From Ziziphus jujuba (Eukaryota; Streptophyta; Magnoliopsida; Rosales; Rhamnaceae), in contig NC_083390.1 in assembly GCF_031755915.1 (NCBI RefSeq), positions 23,369,001-23,433,000 on the forward strand: DNA of 64,000 bases. The letters run 5' to 3'. The translations under genes were made by a program, and so were the position numbers. Below the pieces are notes generated by a model. The model was not told the origin of the DNA and searched no databases. It saw only the letters and a list, made by a program, of their open reading frames with translations. Positions 52,240 through 64,000 of the stretch are shown piece after piece (positions within the stretch are counted from its first letter, which is position 1; the number at the start of each line of letters is the position of its first letter).

Positions 52240-53290
52240 AAAATTCTAAAAATATCAAGAAAAATTTATATAATGATTTAAAACAAAGATTAAATTGGGA
52301 AATTATAACAAACTTTTTTTCTGAAATTATAAACATTTTAAAAATTTTAAATCTTCAACTTTGGAATACTATATTTTGTCTGTTAAATTTTTAAATATCA
52401 AAATGATTTTTATAACAATAATTTCAAATGATGATTTTGGGAAGTTTTACTTTAAAACTCTAAATCTCAAGAAAATTTGATAAAAAATGGTTTTAAGCAA
52501 GGATTTTGAGAAATTATAAATATTTTGTAAATTTCAAAAGATTTTGGGAAATTATTTACATTTTTAGCATTTTGGATTCTAAACTTTAAATATCAAAATA
52601 AATTTACAAAAATAATTTATAACAAAGATTTTGAGAAAATTATAAAAGTTTTGAGAAATTTTATTATTAAACTTAAAGAATACTTAATTTTGTCCATTAA
52701 ATCTTTAAATATCAAAGTGATTTTTATAAAAATAATTTCAAAAGATGATTTTTGGAATATTACGTTAAAACTCTAAATCTAAAGAAGATTTTATGAAAAA
52801 TAGTTTTAAACAAAGATTTAGAGAAATTATAAATATTTTGTAAAATTTAAAAGATTTTGGAAAATATTTAACATCTTGAGAATTTCGGACCTTAAACTTT
52901 TAGAATACATTATTTTGAATATTAAAACTCTAAATATCAAAACAATTTTACAAAAGTAACTCAAAACGAAGATTTTGAGAAATTGTAAACATTGTGAGAA
53001 ATTTTAATCTTGAACTTTTAGAATACCTTATTTTGTCCTTTAAATCTTTAAATATCAAAATTATCTTTACAAAAATAATAAATATTTTGTAATTTTGATT
53101 AATTCAAAGATTTTGACAAATTACAAACATTTTGAAAAATTTAAAAGATTTTGGTAAATTATAAACATTTTGGGAAATTTGGACATTAAACTTTTAAAAT
53201 CCTTTTATTTTGAACTTTTAAAACTTTATATATCAAAATAAGTTTACAAAGATAATTTGAAACAAAGATTTTAAGAAATTTAAACTCCAT
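52240..53290. repeat. Degenerate AT-rich tandem repeat with ~320-bp spacing
   Basis: The phrase aaatatcaaaa.g/t.atttttacaaaaataattt recurs near 52394, 52579, 52708, 52932, 53047 and 53226. Between these lie aaagattttgagaaattata and aacttttagaatac. Alternate copies are 294-353 bp apart and neighbours 115-224 bp apart, so the array seems to be a two-part unit. It has diverged heavily. Confidence 0.65.
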
Positions 53291-54221
53291 CTAACTTTTT
53301 ATTTTCACTCATAGTATTGACATAGATACATATATTTTAAGAAAGCTGCAATTCCCTATACAACCAATGCTCTGATCCCTCTCACAATCATCTCCTCCAC
53401 CATCTTGGATTTGCAGTATTGGACATGCTGATTTGTATTCATTGGCTTACTTTTACAGTAATGGGCCTAGAAAATTTTTGGATGTTTTGACACAATAAAA
53501 TTGATTTTTAGAAGTTGTTGAGGGTCACATTCAATTTGACAACAAAAAGAGAAGTGGACCAAAAACTTCAAGTAGGGAATGCATTGATGGTGTCAAAGAG
53601 CATTGATGGATAAGAAATTCTTCTTATTTCACATCAAAGGAAAAAAAAACAAGGTTCAGGAATTCCTATATACTATCCCATGCACAATTAGTTCACCTAA
53701 CAACGGTGTCGAGAAAATTTGGAGACGCATTTGTTTGCAACTAAATTTTCAGTATTCTAAGGTCGGTTTGAAATGCAGGAGAGGATTTTACATTTAGTCC
53801 TTAACTAAATCTAGTCCAACCCTGTATCCTAAACACCCTCGTTTGCTTAAAGATAATGTTTATATCATTTTATTTTTGGGGTTGGATGAGGTCAAGGACC
53901 TTTGGCATTCTTAAGGACATGCTTTACATTGAAAGATCACCAAAAAGACACATTCAGAATTATGTGGGCTTAAGGAGACGCTGAAGTCTTGGACAGAATG
54001 GCCTTTTTGATTTTTGGATTGGATTCCTTGTGATATTTATACATTTTATTAAAAACTCAAGTACTTGGTATTAGTTTCCAGCTAAATTAATAAGTATCCA
54101 GCATTTTTTAATTAGTTGGTTGTTTTATATATCATTCTTAACTTTTTTCAGCTTTTTCAAATCATTGCAACCAATTTAGAAAATGATGGGTCATATATTT
54201 GTAGTTAATTTTTGCTTTTTC

Positions 54222-54255
<34 letters not shown>

Positions 54256-55490
54256 TTTCCCTAACCTTACAACCATCCAACTCAAACCTACCCCACCAGT
54301 TTACACCCCTATTAAATAATAGGGATGGACTTCTAGGGCTATTTTGTGGTTACTGAAATTTAGTATCGTTGACATGAAGAAAAGGGATGGACTTCTTGAT
54401 TTCTTGCAATGATACTCTTCTTCCACCCATACTTTCCAAATTTTCCCCCCTTTAAACTTTAAGAATTGGGACATGCAACAAAGAAATATATACATGGACC
54501 AACTTATTAAAGACATTTAAATTATGAGCATGCATATATTGATGAACACCCATTTATATGATTTACCTGTCATATCAGTAGGCCCATGTATATTAATTTT
54601 AAACATCTTACAAAATTTAAAATTTCTTTTTGTTATATCTTATACATTCACTTATTATCCAATTTTTACCAAAAGGATCGAGGATGATACATATTAAAAT
54701 CCTAATAATAAATTTTTCATTTGGATTGTCAACCTTCCAACATTATCTCTAGCTCTCTAAAAGATCTATTACATATAAAGTGTCAATGCAAACTACTGTT
54801 ATTGATAGAAACCTAGTGTAAAAAAATTGGTAAAATTCTGTCATCATAGTAATAGAGATAAGTATAAAAATTGGGATTGAAATTATGTATATGTAAGCAT
54901 TAATTAAACAATAATTTACTGTGGGCCCAAAGAGGATAATGAAATATAGTGGTGTTATAATACGGTTTCACAAACTTAAAAGGGTACTGCAAAAAACGCA
55001 ATAAAAAATTTACACATGACAAACCCATAATAGAAAATTTAAGAAAAACATGAATTGTAAAAGGATAATATCGATATATAATAAAAATCAGAAACAGAAA
55101 GAAAAAACAAAGAGAAGAAAAAGGGATTAGGTTTTAGAAAGAGTAGGGCATAATAAGCAAAAATAAATAAAATAAAAAAATAAAAAAAAAAATAAAAATC
55201 CCAAATTACTATATGCATGGTATAAATACCTTGATATTAGGTAACCAAAATTGAAAAACCAGATTAAAATGAAACTATTTCTTTTCCACAGTTAACACAA
55301 AATTACAATACAAGTGAAGACAAAAGAGGAAGAGACTCCAAGCCGCTTAGAGACGGCCATAAAAACCACCTTCCTCAGCCGGCTATAATTTCCAATTAAA
55401 CCTCTCCATTTTTTCCATCACCCTGACCTCCCCAACACAAACCCCACTCGAAAAAAAAAAAAAAATTAAAAAATTAAAAAATTATAAAAC

Positions 55491-55586
<96 letters not shown>

Positions 55587-55639
55587 AAATCTTCCTGTCA
55601 TTTCCTACAAAACCCTTTTCATGGAATGACGTAGTCGTA

Positions 55640-55676
<37 letters not shown>

Positions 55677-55753
55677 TCATCTCTTTATTTTTCCTTTCTC
55701 TTTATACAAAGTACATCAATATTTTTCCTTTCCCTTATTCTCCCAAGCTTTTG
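53291..55753. other. AT-rich upstream region of the AP2 gene
   Basis: It contains an ATT microsatellite (54227-54255), a long (TA)n tract (55494-55590) and a GT/TA tract (55637-55675) close to the AP2 start. No gene recognised. The TA tract would separate the AP2 core promoter from more distal sequence. Confidence 0.55.
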
Positions 55754-58500
55754 ATGGCGAAAACTACAAAACAAAACCAGAAAAACACTAGTACTGCTTC
55801 AAAAAACGACAGCATCAAGAACAACAATATCTCTGCAACAACAAAAGCGAAGCGCACACGAAAGACTGTTCCCCGAAACTCACCCCAGCAGCGTAGTTCA
55901 ATCTACAGAGGAGTCACAAGGTTTGTTCCAATTGATCATGGAGTTAATTTAGAAAAAAATGGAAAATTTTAATTTTGTTTTTATCTCTATTTTCTTCATA
56001 TTTAATTGTTTACAGACATCGATGGACCGGACGATATGAAGCTCATTTGTGGGATAAGAATTGCTGGAATGAATCACAGAACAAGAAAGGAAGACAAGGT
56101 TTCTTTATATCTTGGTTTTCATTTTTTTTTTCCTTTTTGTACTTGCAAAATTTTGTATAATTGATTAACTGAAACAATTTGGCTTTTTCTATGGTGGAAT
56201 TTACTGGGGAGTGAAGTATATCTTGGTAAGTTTTGTAGTTCTACAATACAAGTTCTTTTTTATTTCTATATAATTCTCTTATTTTAGTAACGTTTTTATT
56301 AATTAAGAAGGAAAATAAGTGATAAGATAATATATATATATATATATATATAAACTTTTTTTTTTTTTTTTTGGGGATTGTTTTAGAGAAATAGAATTTT
56401 AGTGGGATTGAATACTGAGGAGGTCATATATTGGGTTTGTTAGGGGCATATGATGATGAGGAGGCTGCAGCACATGCCTATGACTTGGCAGCATTGAAGT
56501 ACTGGGGACAAGATACAATCCTTAATTTCCCAGTAATTTCTTTTTCCTACCAATTACTTTTCCTTTAAGACATTGAATATTTTTGCCTTTTAAAGTTAAC
56601 TTTTATCTGTATATTTATTAGCATAAATATATATTTGTAATTTTGTAGTTATCAACATATGAAGAAGAGCTCAAAGAAATGAATGGTCAATCGAAAGAAG
56701 AATATATTGGATCTTTGAGAAGGTATACTAATTTCTTAAAAAAATAAAAAATTATTTATTTCTTTATTTTATTTTTAATTTTTATGGTTAAGATATTAGA
56801 GATTTAAATTATTTATCTTCTAATTTGATTTATACAGGAAAAGTAGCGGATTTTCACGAGGGGTGTCAAAATATAGAGGCGTGGCAAGGTAAATTAATAT
56901 TATACAAAGAAAGTCATTGAGAGCATTTATTTGTTTTCAATATTCCTGCTTTATAGACTTCATTCTTTTGGTTCTTTTTTCGTCTATTTATGCTTCTCTT
57001 TTTTCTGTAGTGAAAGCGCCAGTTAATTAAAGCATTTATGTTTTTGCTGAAATAATTAAAGCATTTATTGAGTGTGGCTTTGTGAATTTTTCATATTTAT
57101 AAAATTGGTTTAGTAGATTCTATTGAATATATTCTCATTATATATGCAGAATATATTATATATGTACCTTTTTTTTTTTTTCTTTTTTTAAACTTTTCCT
57201 TGATGTTAATTAAAAATTTGCAGACACCATCATAATGGAAGATGGGAAGCTCGAATTGGCAGAGTATTCGGAAACAAATATCTCTATCTTGGAACATATG
57301 GTAATATTTATTTCTTCTTTCTAACAAAATTATTTAATTAATATTAATCAACAAAGTAGAAACCCACATTTAGAAGTTGATAACGAGCACTTTAATTAAA
57401 AAATAATTAAGTCTACCTATCCCTTTCCTTTAGTAATTTTCTATATTACTTCTACTAAGCAATTAACATTAGGAGTTTAACTTTAGTGCATGGCTATACA
57501 TCTCAATGCCCTTTTGGCAATCATTTTCATTTTGACACATGGCAAAACATTAGTGGTTCCACTATGAAAAATGAATATAATACAATGCACACTAAAAATA
57601 AAAAAATTAAAAAACATTTTGCATGCCTCAGATATTTTATTTTATTAAAGAAGTCCACAAAGTATGCAAATATTAAATTTATATATTAAGCATATGAGTC
57701 CAAGATAATGAATAAAATTAAATTAATTAATTAACAGTAAAAAAAATAAAAGAAGCAATCAAATCTAGTTGGTTGAGATGTAGATAACCAAACCCCAACT
57801 GCTTGGTCAGCTATTTAAAGATTTCATTCAAAACTCTTTGAAATAAATTCCCCAATCCTCCAACTAAAATTTGTTGCCAAATTAAATTCTTTGTTTTTTT
57901 TTTTTCGTTATTTTTACATTGTGATCCTCCAAACTATCTCTAAATTACCTTATTACCCTTTATGCAGCTACCCAAGAAGAAGCAGCCACGGCTTATGATA
58001 TGGCAGCCATAGAGTACCGTGGACTTAACGCCGTTACTAACTTTGACCTTAGTCGTTATGTCAAATGGTTACATCCAAACCACCAAAATAACCCTAGTAA
58101 TTTTCAACCAAACTCTGACGGTGATCTTAATCCAATTCCAAATCAAAATCCTCAATTAGGATTAGATTTGTCACCTAGTCATGAGACCTCGAGTGCTAAT
58201 AAGTCAACCACGGTCCTACCACGGACCGCCATTGGTGGTGGTGGTAATTCAACCTCGTCGGCATTAGGGTTACTATTACAATCTACTAAATTCAAAGAAA
58301 TGCTTGAAAGGACCTCGACAACATCCAACTACCTGTCACCACCTCCGGAGGCTAGCCCACCGCGGAGGAGCTTTCCCGATGACATACAAACTTATTTTCA
58401 TTGCCATGAGCCCAGTAGCCATGTTGAGGGAGATGACATTATTTTTGGTGACTTAGATACATTTACTTCACCATTTTTTCACTCTGAATTAGATGCATAA
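55754..58500 (+). CDS. Double-AP2 transcription factor of the WRI3/WRI4 (ADAP) type, 360 aa
   Basis: Nuclear DNA-binding regulator of the AP2 subfamily; WRINKLED members activate glycolysis and fatty-acid synthesis genes, and WRI3/4 act in cuticle lipid supply. Exons: 55754-55920, 56016-56098, 56217-56225, 56444-56532, 56649-56722, 56838-56888, 57224-57300, 57968-58500; 1083 nt in frame. The first AP2 domain begins [20 protein letters not shown] and contains the 9-nt exon encoding VYL, a hallmark of this group. The second begins [20 protein letters not shown] and ends [19 protein letters not shown]. The linker [19 protein letters not shown] and the SRY ending favour WRI3/WRI4 over WRI1. The N-terminus is Lys/Asn/Thr-rich; the C-terminus is acidic ([12 protein letters not shown]) and may activate transcription. 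TLP8 lies downstream, convergent. Confidence 0.95.
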
Positions 58501-59207
58501 TATCATTATGGAAGTTCGGTTCTTACCATCTAAGTTTTTGTGAATGGTGCATGGTAAGAGTAAAGAGACAATTTAATTAAATTTGATTTTTTTTTTTTTT
58601 TTTTAAAAGATGAACTCTTCCTTTATTCCAAGAATTAGGAAGAAAACAGTTTAATATTCTAATTGTTTAGTTTTGGTTCATTTTCATGTAGATAGAGATT
58701 GGAACTTGTAGAACATTCATTTATCAATTTTACTTGTCTTAATAAAACCATCGCTGGCATCCAAGACATCTATGTCTTTTTCTAATGCATATTTATTTTC
58801 TTATACATATACAATTTTATTATGGAGAACACGTGTATATCAAATCTTAGATAGTATGTGTGATAAAAATATTAGGTAACATGTTATCTGATATTAAGTA
58901 TATTTATTATTGCACATATTTCATGTGCATAAAAAAAAAAAAACAATTATGTATATGTATATATATAATAACATGCTGATAATTCTTGATTGTATGATGA
59001 TCATTAGGTTTACAAAAAATAAAAACTCATTTTACGTTGTCAGTAAAAAATTAATCATTGTTTCACACCATTATTTGCCTTTTCTACCAAGAAGTAGATA
59101 GAAAAACATGTACACCTCCCTCATTGTAATTACAAGTTTAGAGGTTGATTTTAAAGCTGTATCAACATCATTTTGCTAGCTGCAATGATTAAAACTTGAA
59201 ACAATAC
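58501..59207. other. 3' flank of the AP2 gene
   Basis: AATAAA at 58740-58745 could be a polyadenylation signal. Otherwise AT-rich, with no gene seen. Confidence 0.45.
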
Positions 59208-59216
59208 TCTTTTTAG

Positions 59217-59644
59217 GGTTTAATGTATTTTACTATCCTCTAGCATGGACAAAGTTTATTTTAGGGTCTCTAATTTTTTTCTTTTTCATTTTTGATACTT
59301 TAATTTTCAAAAGTTATATATTAATGACAAAACATTAAATATAACTAAACCCAAATGGCTTATTCATTTTTTACCGTAATTTTTTTATTTTATTTTATTT
59401 TTTATGTTTATTTTTCCACTAAATAGTGAGTTTTTAGATTATCTTTGATGAATTAATTATAAAAAAAATTAAAAAGAAAATAAAAAATGGATTTAGAATT
59501 TAAAAATCTATAAACCTAATGGTTACCGTTAGCATTTTACAGTTTATCATCGAAATATCAAATACAAAATAAATAACTAAATAAAATAGAGATCCCAAGA
59601 TAAAGTTTACCCAAACTAAAAAGATAGTAAAGTACATTTGAACC
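59217..59644. mobile_element. ~428-bp MITE with long terminal inverted repeats, possibly Mutator-like
   Basis: The left end GGTTTAATGTATTTTACTAT pairs with the inverted right end GGTTCAAATGTACTTTACTA; similarity continues about 75 bp inward (aaagttta.ttt.gg.tctct). The flanks TCTTTTTAG (59208-59216) and TCTTTTTAC (59646-59654) look like a 9-bp target duplication with one mismatch, which suggests a Mutator-type origin. No protein is encoded. Confidence 0.65.
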
Positions 59645-59654
59645 TTCTTTTTAC

Positions 59655-60806
59655 TGATAATAATTAACAAATTTGGGGTTGGTGAGGATTATGGTTACGA
59701 AAATAGTACCTAAAGTTTCAGGGGCCTTTTTATTGGAATATTAAAAAGGAAAACCTTGTAGAATAACAACAAAAGTGGTGTTGGATTTTCTGCAGTTACG
59801 TAGAATTAGGTGTTGGGCATCCAATCCAAACGCTTGGACATGCGTAAAAAAAAAAAAAACAAAGTAGCTACTTTTGAGCTGTAATTTGGTGTTAAAATAG
59901 CTACCATTACAACTAGATTGACTTTGAGTTTAAAGCTGGTCTTGTCACAAAGAAATATATAAAATAAAATGTGAAAATATTAAAAAGAGCTCAATTTATT
60001 ATTAATTCTCTGCCGACAATGAATTCGGAATGGAGATGCGCTCATGTTCTTCACGTACACATTCTTAAAATTTGTATATTCAATTAATTTGATATGCACT
60101 TCCAATATTTTATTTATAACTAAAAATATATGATATATTTCAAAATAAAATTGATAAAATGTGGGGAACTAATTTGTTCAAAAGTTTGATTATAAGATTT
60201 TCTAATATATAGCTTAACCTGTTTGTTTAACATTAAGACTTTTCATTTCAATCGTCAAAAATGTGAACGGATTTAATGACAATAAGCAATTTTTTTTTTT
60301 TTTTTAAAAAAACGTGATTTGCATTTTTCAAAATTTAGAGGATTTATTACTAGAAAGAAATAAAACACCTACTATCCAAGAAAATAATGTATATTTATTA
60401 GAAGTACAACAAGTTTATGATTTTAATCAAAACTTACCAAAAAAAAAAAAAAAAAGGACAAGTTCATGATTTTAATCAAAATAGCATTTTGAAAACTTCT
60501 AATATAAAACATATGATTCAGATGAGGATACTAATTTATGGGTATTAAAAGATTTAAGTATATCCTTTTTAACATATGTATATAATTAGAATATACATAT
60601 ATCCTATTAAGAATATGCTTAAATCTTTATGGTGTCTTTAAATTCACATTTTCATCGGAGCCGGACTAATATATATATATATATATTAGTCTTTTCAAAA
60701 TCAAGTAATTGTTATCCTTTATTTGTTTTAGGCTAGTTAATTTTACACAAAATAGTGACTAAAAAAGACTTGGTAGCTTGAGTTCAGAGGTTGAACTACA
60801 AGATTA
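59655..60806. other. Intergenic DNA between the convergent AP2 and TLP8 genes
   Basis: AT-rich with poly-T/A runs (60292-60305, 60438-60456) and a short TA tract (60669-60686). No gene or structured RNA recognised. Confidence 0.5.
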
Positions 60807-63451
60807 TTACAATGTGCAACAAAGTTTTGAATCAATGGAAGCCAAACATATGCAAAAAGCTTGATAGCCTGTCAAAGGATATCTGCAAAACAAAAATATG
60901 AAACTCAGTTGTATTTTGCTTGTTTGTTTTCCTTTATACTTCAAAAAGTTAAAGCATTAAGATCCTTAATTCCATGCCAAAATCCATCATAAACCATCAC
61001 ATTTCAACTTTCCTTCAATGGAAAAAAAACTAGGAAAAGTTTGCTGTACTATACCTGTAATCCATCACATATTTTGATTTTCCCACTCTTCCCAGCTGCA
61101 GGATTGTCTGCTGTCCATTCTCCTGGGTTTGTGAAGCATATATGAACCAAGTAAGAATTCCAAGCCAAACATCACATTTTTTCATGAAACAAAGCATCTT
61201 TGTAGAAAGGACTTAAATCACAATTTTGCAGTAAACAAGTTTGTGTTTCTGTAATGTACATACAATTAGTCAAACTTTTTGAATCATGGATAGTGCTAGT
61301 AGTATAGTACCTCTAGAGTTAGCTGGAAATTCTTTACTGAACTTTGGATTTTTAGTCCAGCTCTTCCTCTGTCTCTGAAGTCCAACTCATATTGCTTTGT
61401 AATCTGATTATGCATCGCAAAGCAATCAATGGTTGAGAAATTTAGAAATTTAAAGATTCTTTATAACAAGGGAATACAATGTTCATGCTCTTACTTTATT
61501 GTAATGTGGAACCTTTGAAAATAACTGATGGAGTTTGTCCTTGTTCCCCTTCCAATCCTTTGGCAGTTCCTTACTGAGTTGTACCTACAAACGACGAATT
61601 TTAGCATTAAATTTAATCAACTTTATTGGTTTTTAAGCTGAACATTGCTTAAACAAGAGAAAGATTATCATGTAAAACACCTGTTATATATAATGTATCA
61701 TAGTTCAGATTTGAAAGAAGCTATAGATATCATAGAGATTTTCGGAAAACCTGTGTATTATTGTTCTTTAGCTGCATAGATTGGTGCTTGGCTATATATG
61801 CCCTCATGCTCCTATAACTTCCTGTCCAGGTGGTAATTGTGGACATGAATCTGCAGATTGAATAAGAACAACTATTACTACCAGAAGTAGAGACTGAAAC
61901 AACACGAATGAACGAAAGAGAGAGAAGAGAGGAACAATGCTTACTCTACAACAGCAATAAGTGCTTTGGAATGTCCTTTAAGGGAATTTAGTCCACCTCC
62001 CTGTGTTTGAATGAATTGCCAACCAATTAGAAATATGAAAATTTCCATAGCATAGAGGACACTTCCATTATATCTTATTTGCCATTTTCAATGAGTTAGC
62101 ATACAATTTGAGTTTGAAGAAGTTGAACCTGTTCCCATATATGATATTTTGAACCCATCAGGTTAGCAGTTACAAATCCAAGAAAACTATCATCCGAGCT
62201 ATATGATATTCCCTTCATATTCTGAGCAATAGCGATTTCAGATTTCCCATTACGCCGCTTGTGGTTGGCGATAGCTAGTTTCCGGTCTTGCCTTCCATGG
62301 CCTTCCTGTGACGTCAAAATATCATACAAAAACGTATCCAAAGTCATTTGTTGAATCATTTTAGTATGTTCCATATATGGAGTTTTTGTAACAGAATAGT
62401 GTTGAGTACCAACATAAATCTAAACAAAAAAGTGAATGATAAAGATAAGGAAATCGAACTGGATAAACTATCTTGACCCTGTTAATATGAGATTCAGGAG
62501 CCTAATCACATAGTAAAACCCAACTACCTAAGTCAGTAAGCTAAAAACGGTGCATTGAAACTCAGGACCCTATATATCAACAAGATTCTACTGTTCTTAG
62601 CCAACTATAAATTATTAAGGAAAAATCCATCACTGGGAGTACTTAAAACGTGTTTTAGAGATCTTACATTGGTATAGAGAGAATAGATTGTACCGCCATC
62701 CAATCCTTCAGGGGGTGCTTCCTTCACAATAACACAAGTGCACCTTCCAATGTCCAGAGGCAATGGTCTACACAGTAAAGACCTGAAAAGCATACCCACC
62801 GAACCACTTTCAAAAAGTATAACATAAACAAACCACAAAACCATTAAGCATTTCAGTTCTCATTGGTTGGTTATTGGGAAATTATAAGAAAACTATCAAA
62901 TTTACAGCATTAGTCATATTCATAGGAAAGAAAAACAAATTTATGCAAAATTTTTTAACTAACTTGTTAGGAAGAGTCGTCCAAGAAGAAGCAGGAGCAG
63001 CTTCAGAATCAGAATGGTCCCAGATCTTCAAGGAGCTAGAGTTCTCTGACTCACTTGGGTCCCATATTTTGGACGCACCAAAAACCTTATCAGGCTCGTT
63101 TATCTGCATACAAAACTGAAGCGAGGAAGGCTTCAAGGCCCTGCAGCCTGTGGAATAAGATTTCAGATTGGAAAACTTCCTGGTTGTGACAGAAGAAGAA
63201 GACCCATTAGCCGGAACTGCAATATTTTCTTTGTCACACCGAAATTCATCGACTTCTTGCTTGTTTGGCACAGCATTTTCCTTATTGTCATTGAACAGAA
63301 ATTGGTTTGGTTCCAAATGGTCTCCAAGGGAGATTACTCGGCCTCCTTCGCTGTTGCTTCGGTTGTGACTGAGCTCGTTGAGTGGATTCATATAAAGGGA
63401 ATTGTATGAAGACTGGCGGGGGATTGAAGATTTCTTGCAACTAGCAATCAT
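60807..63451 (-). CDS. TLP8: Tubby-like protein 8 (tubby C-terminal domain, no F-box), 420 aa
   Basis: Nine exons: 63451..62964, 62782..62668, 62305..62129, 62000..61945, 61850..61751, 61584..61495, 61403..61311, 61122..61055, 60882..60807; 1263 nt in frame. The N-terminal 160 residues are Ser/Asn-rich with KENAVP, KENIAVP and SDSEAAPASSWTTLPNK. The tubby domain follows: PLPLDIGRCTCVIVKEAPPE, LGFVTANLMGSKYHIWEQ, HYNKITKQYELDFRDRGR, SSVKNFQLTLEENGQQTILQ, and the end FCICLASIDSKLCCTL. Tubby domains bind phosphoinositides. Most plant TLPs carry an F-box; none is seen here, as in Arabidopsis TLP8. No broken exon seen. The ATG is supported by an open leader and the length close to the family (about 400 aa). 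Confidence 0.93.
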
Positions 63452-63622
63452 GGTGGTTGAGAAAGAAAGAAAGAGAAAAAAAAATGCTAGTGTTTTCCTG
63501 TAATTTGTCTTGATAATGATTTTCAGATTACTGGATTTTGTTTGATTTCAACGAAAGCAGCCATCTTTGGAACTTGGAGAGTTATTGAAAGAAAAAGTTT
63601 GAATCTTTTTCATTAAGCGGAA

Positions 63623-63820
63623 ATGGAAATATGTGAAAACAAGAACAAGCACCTGGGGAAAGAAAATGTTTCTGGTTCTTTTCACTATTTTGATGATATA
63701 GATCTAGCTCTTGGGATTTTTGAAACTCACTTAGCTAAAATGGGAATGTGGGAAAGTGATCTTTATTCAGTTTTGAAGGTTTGTCTGGGCATGCTTAGAA
63801 GAAGAAAAACAAGTGTATAA
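63623..63820 (+). CDS. Possible first exon of an unrecognised gene, head-to-head with TLP8
   Basis: An open frame starts MEICENKNKHLGKENVSG and continues HYFDDIDLALGIFETHLAKM, a composition that looks coding rather than random AT. A donor AAG|GTTTGT at about 63779 could end the exon. It starts 172 bp from the TLP8 ATG on the opposite strand, so the two may share a promoter. I do not recognise the protein, and no second exon can be seen before the window ends. Confidence 0.3.
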   Translation: MEICENKNKHLGKENVSGSFHYFDDIDLALGIFETHLAKMGMWESDLYSVLKVCLGMLRRRKTSV

Positions 63821-63859
63821 TTTTTTGAATTTGAATAGGTATTGAAGAATGTGCAAATG

Positions 63860-63890
<31 letters not shown>

Positions 63891-64000
63891 GTTGTTGTTG
63901 GGTGAATAGGTCCTTTTTCTTCTTGTCCTTTCTATGGCGTTTGGTGGGATTAACGGTAACAATTCAATTTAAACTATTTTTGCCACTTTTTGTGGATGAG

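Noticed and set aside
53603..53797. 64-residue plus-strand frame
   Set aside because: No recognisable homology or gene structure around it.

Overview
This is plant nuclear DNA, from a eudicot. The genes have many AT-rich GT-AG introns, the intergenic DNA is full of AT microsatellites, and the proteins match land-plant families (cytosolic glutamine synthetase, WRINKLED-type double AP2, tubby-like protein 8, phenylcoumaran/isoflavone-reductase-like). The species cannot be fixed from this window.

Layout. 1-374: first two exons of an NmrA/isoflavone-reductase-like gene (minus). 1.8-19.4 kb: transposon nest. A CACTA element (CACTA-1, 2085-13716, 3-bp TSD TAT) sits in a tandem-duplicated host segment and is itself split by a 7.18-kb hAT element (3152-10331) with exact 8-bp TSDs. 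The hAT carries a four-exon BED/DUF659/hAT-C transposase with one nonsense codon. A second CACTA relative (CACTA-2, 14269-19410), in opposite orientation, is packed with GCGACG inverted repeats and nine tandem units, each holding a tRNA/SINE-like segment. Both CACTA copies retain the same decayed C-terminal transposase exons. 24.0-25.5 kb: a four-exon tropinone-reductase-like SDR gene (minus) with a GC-AG intron, and a tRNA-Gly(UCC) gene on the opposite strand inside its second intron. 30.2-42.4 kb: a 24-exon AAA ATPase gene (minus; spliced reading frame 1027 aa, intact). 44.4-48.5 kb: a 13-exon cytosolic glutamine synthetase (minus; 356 aa, intact). 50.5-51.4 kb: a 902-bp non-autonomous relative of the large hAT, with its own exact 8-bp TSD. 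51.5-55.6 kb: simple and degenerate tandem repeats. 55.8-58.5 kb: WRI3/WRI4-type AP2 gene (plus; 360 aa, 8 exons including a 9-nt microexon). 59.2-59.6 kb: a small MITE with long inverted ends. 60.8-63.5 kb: TLP8 tubby-like gene (minus; 420 aa, 9 exons). A possible first exon of another gene follows at 63.6 kb (plus).

The host genes do not form a pathway. The AP2 and TLP8 genes are convergent neighbours and appear to preserve an ancient gene pair. Exon boundaries were derived by hand from splice signals and reading-frame continuity; every multi-exon model below closes in frame. Family assignments rest on remembered motifs, not on a database search.
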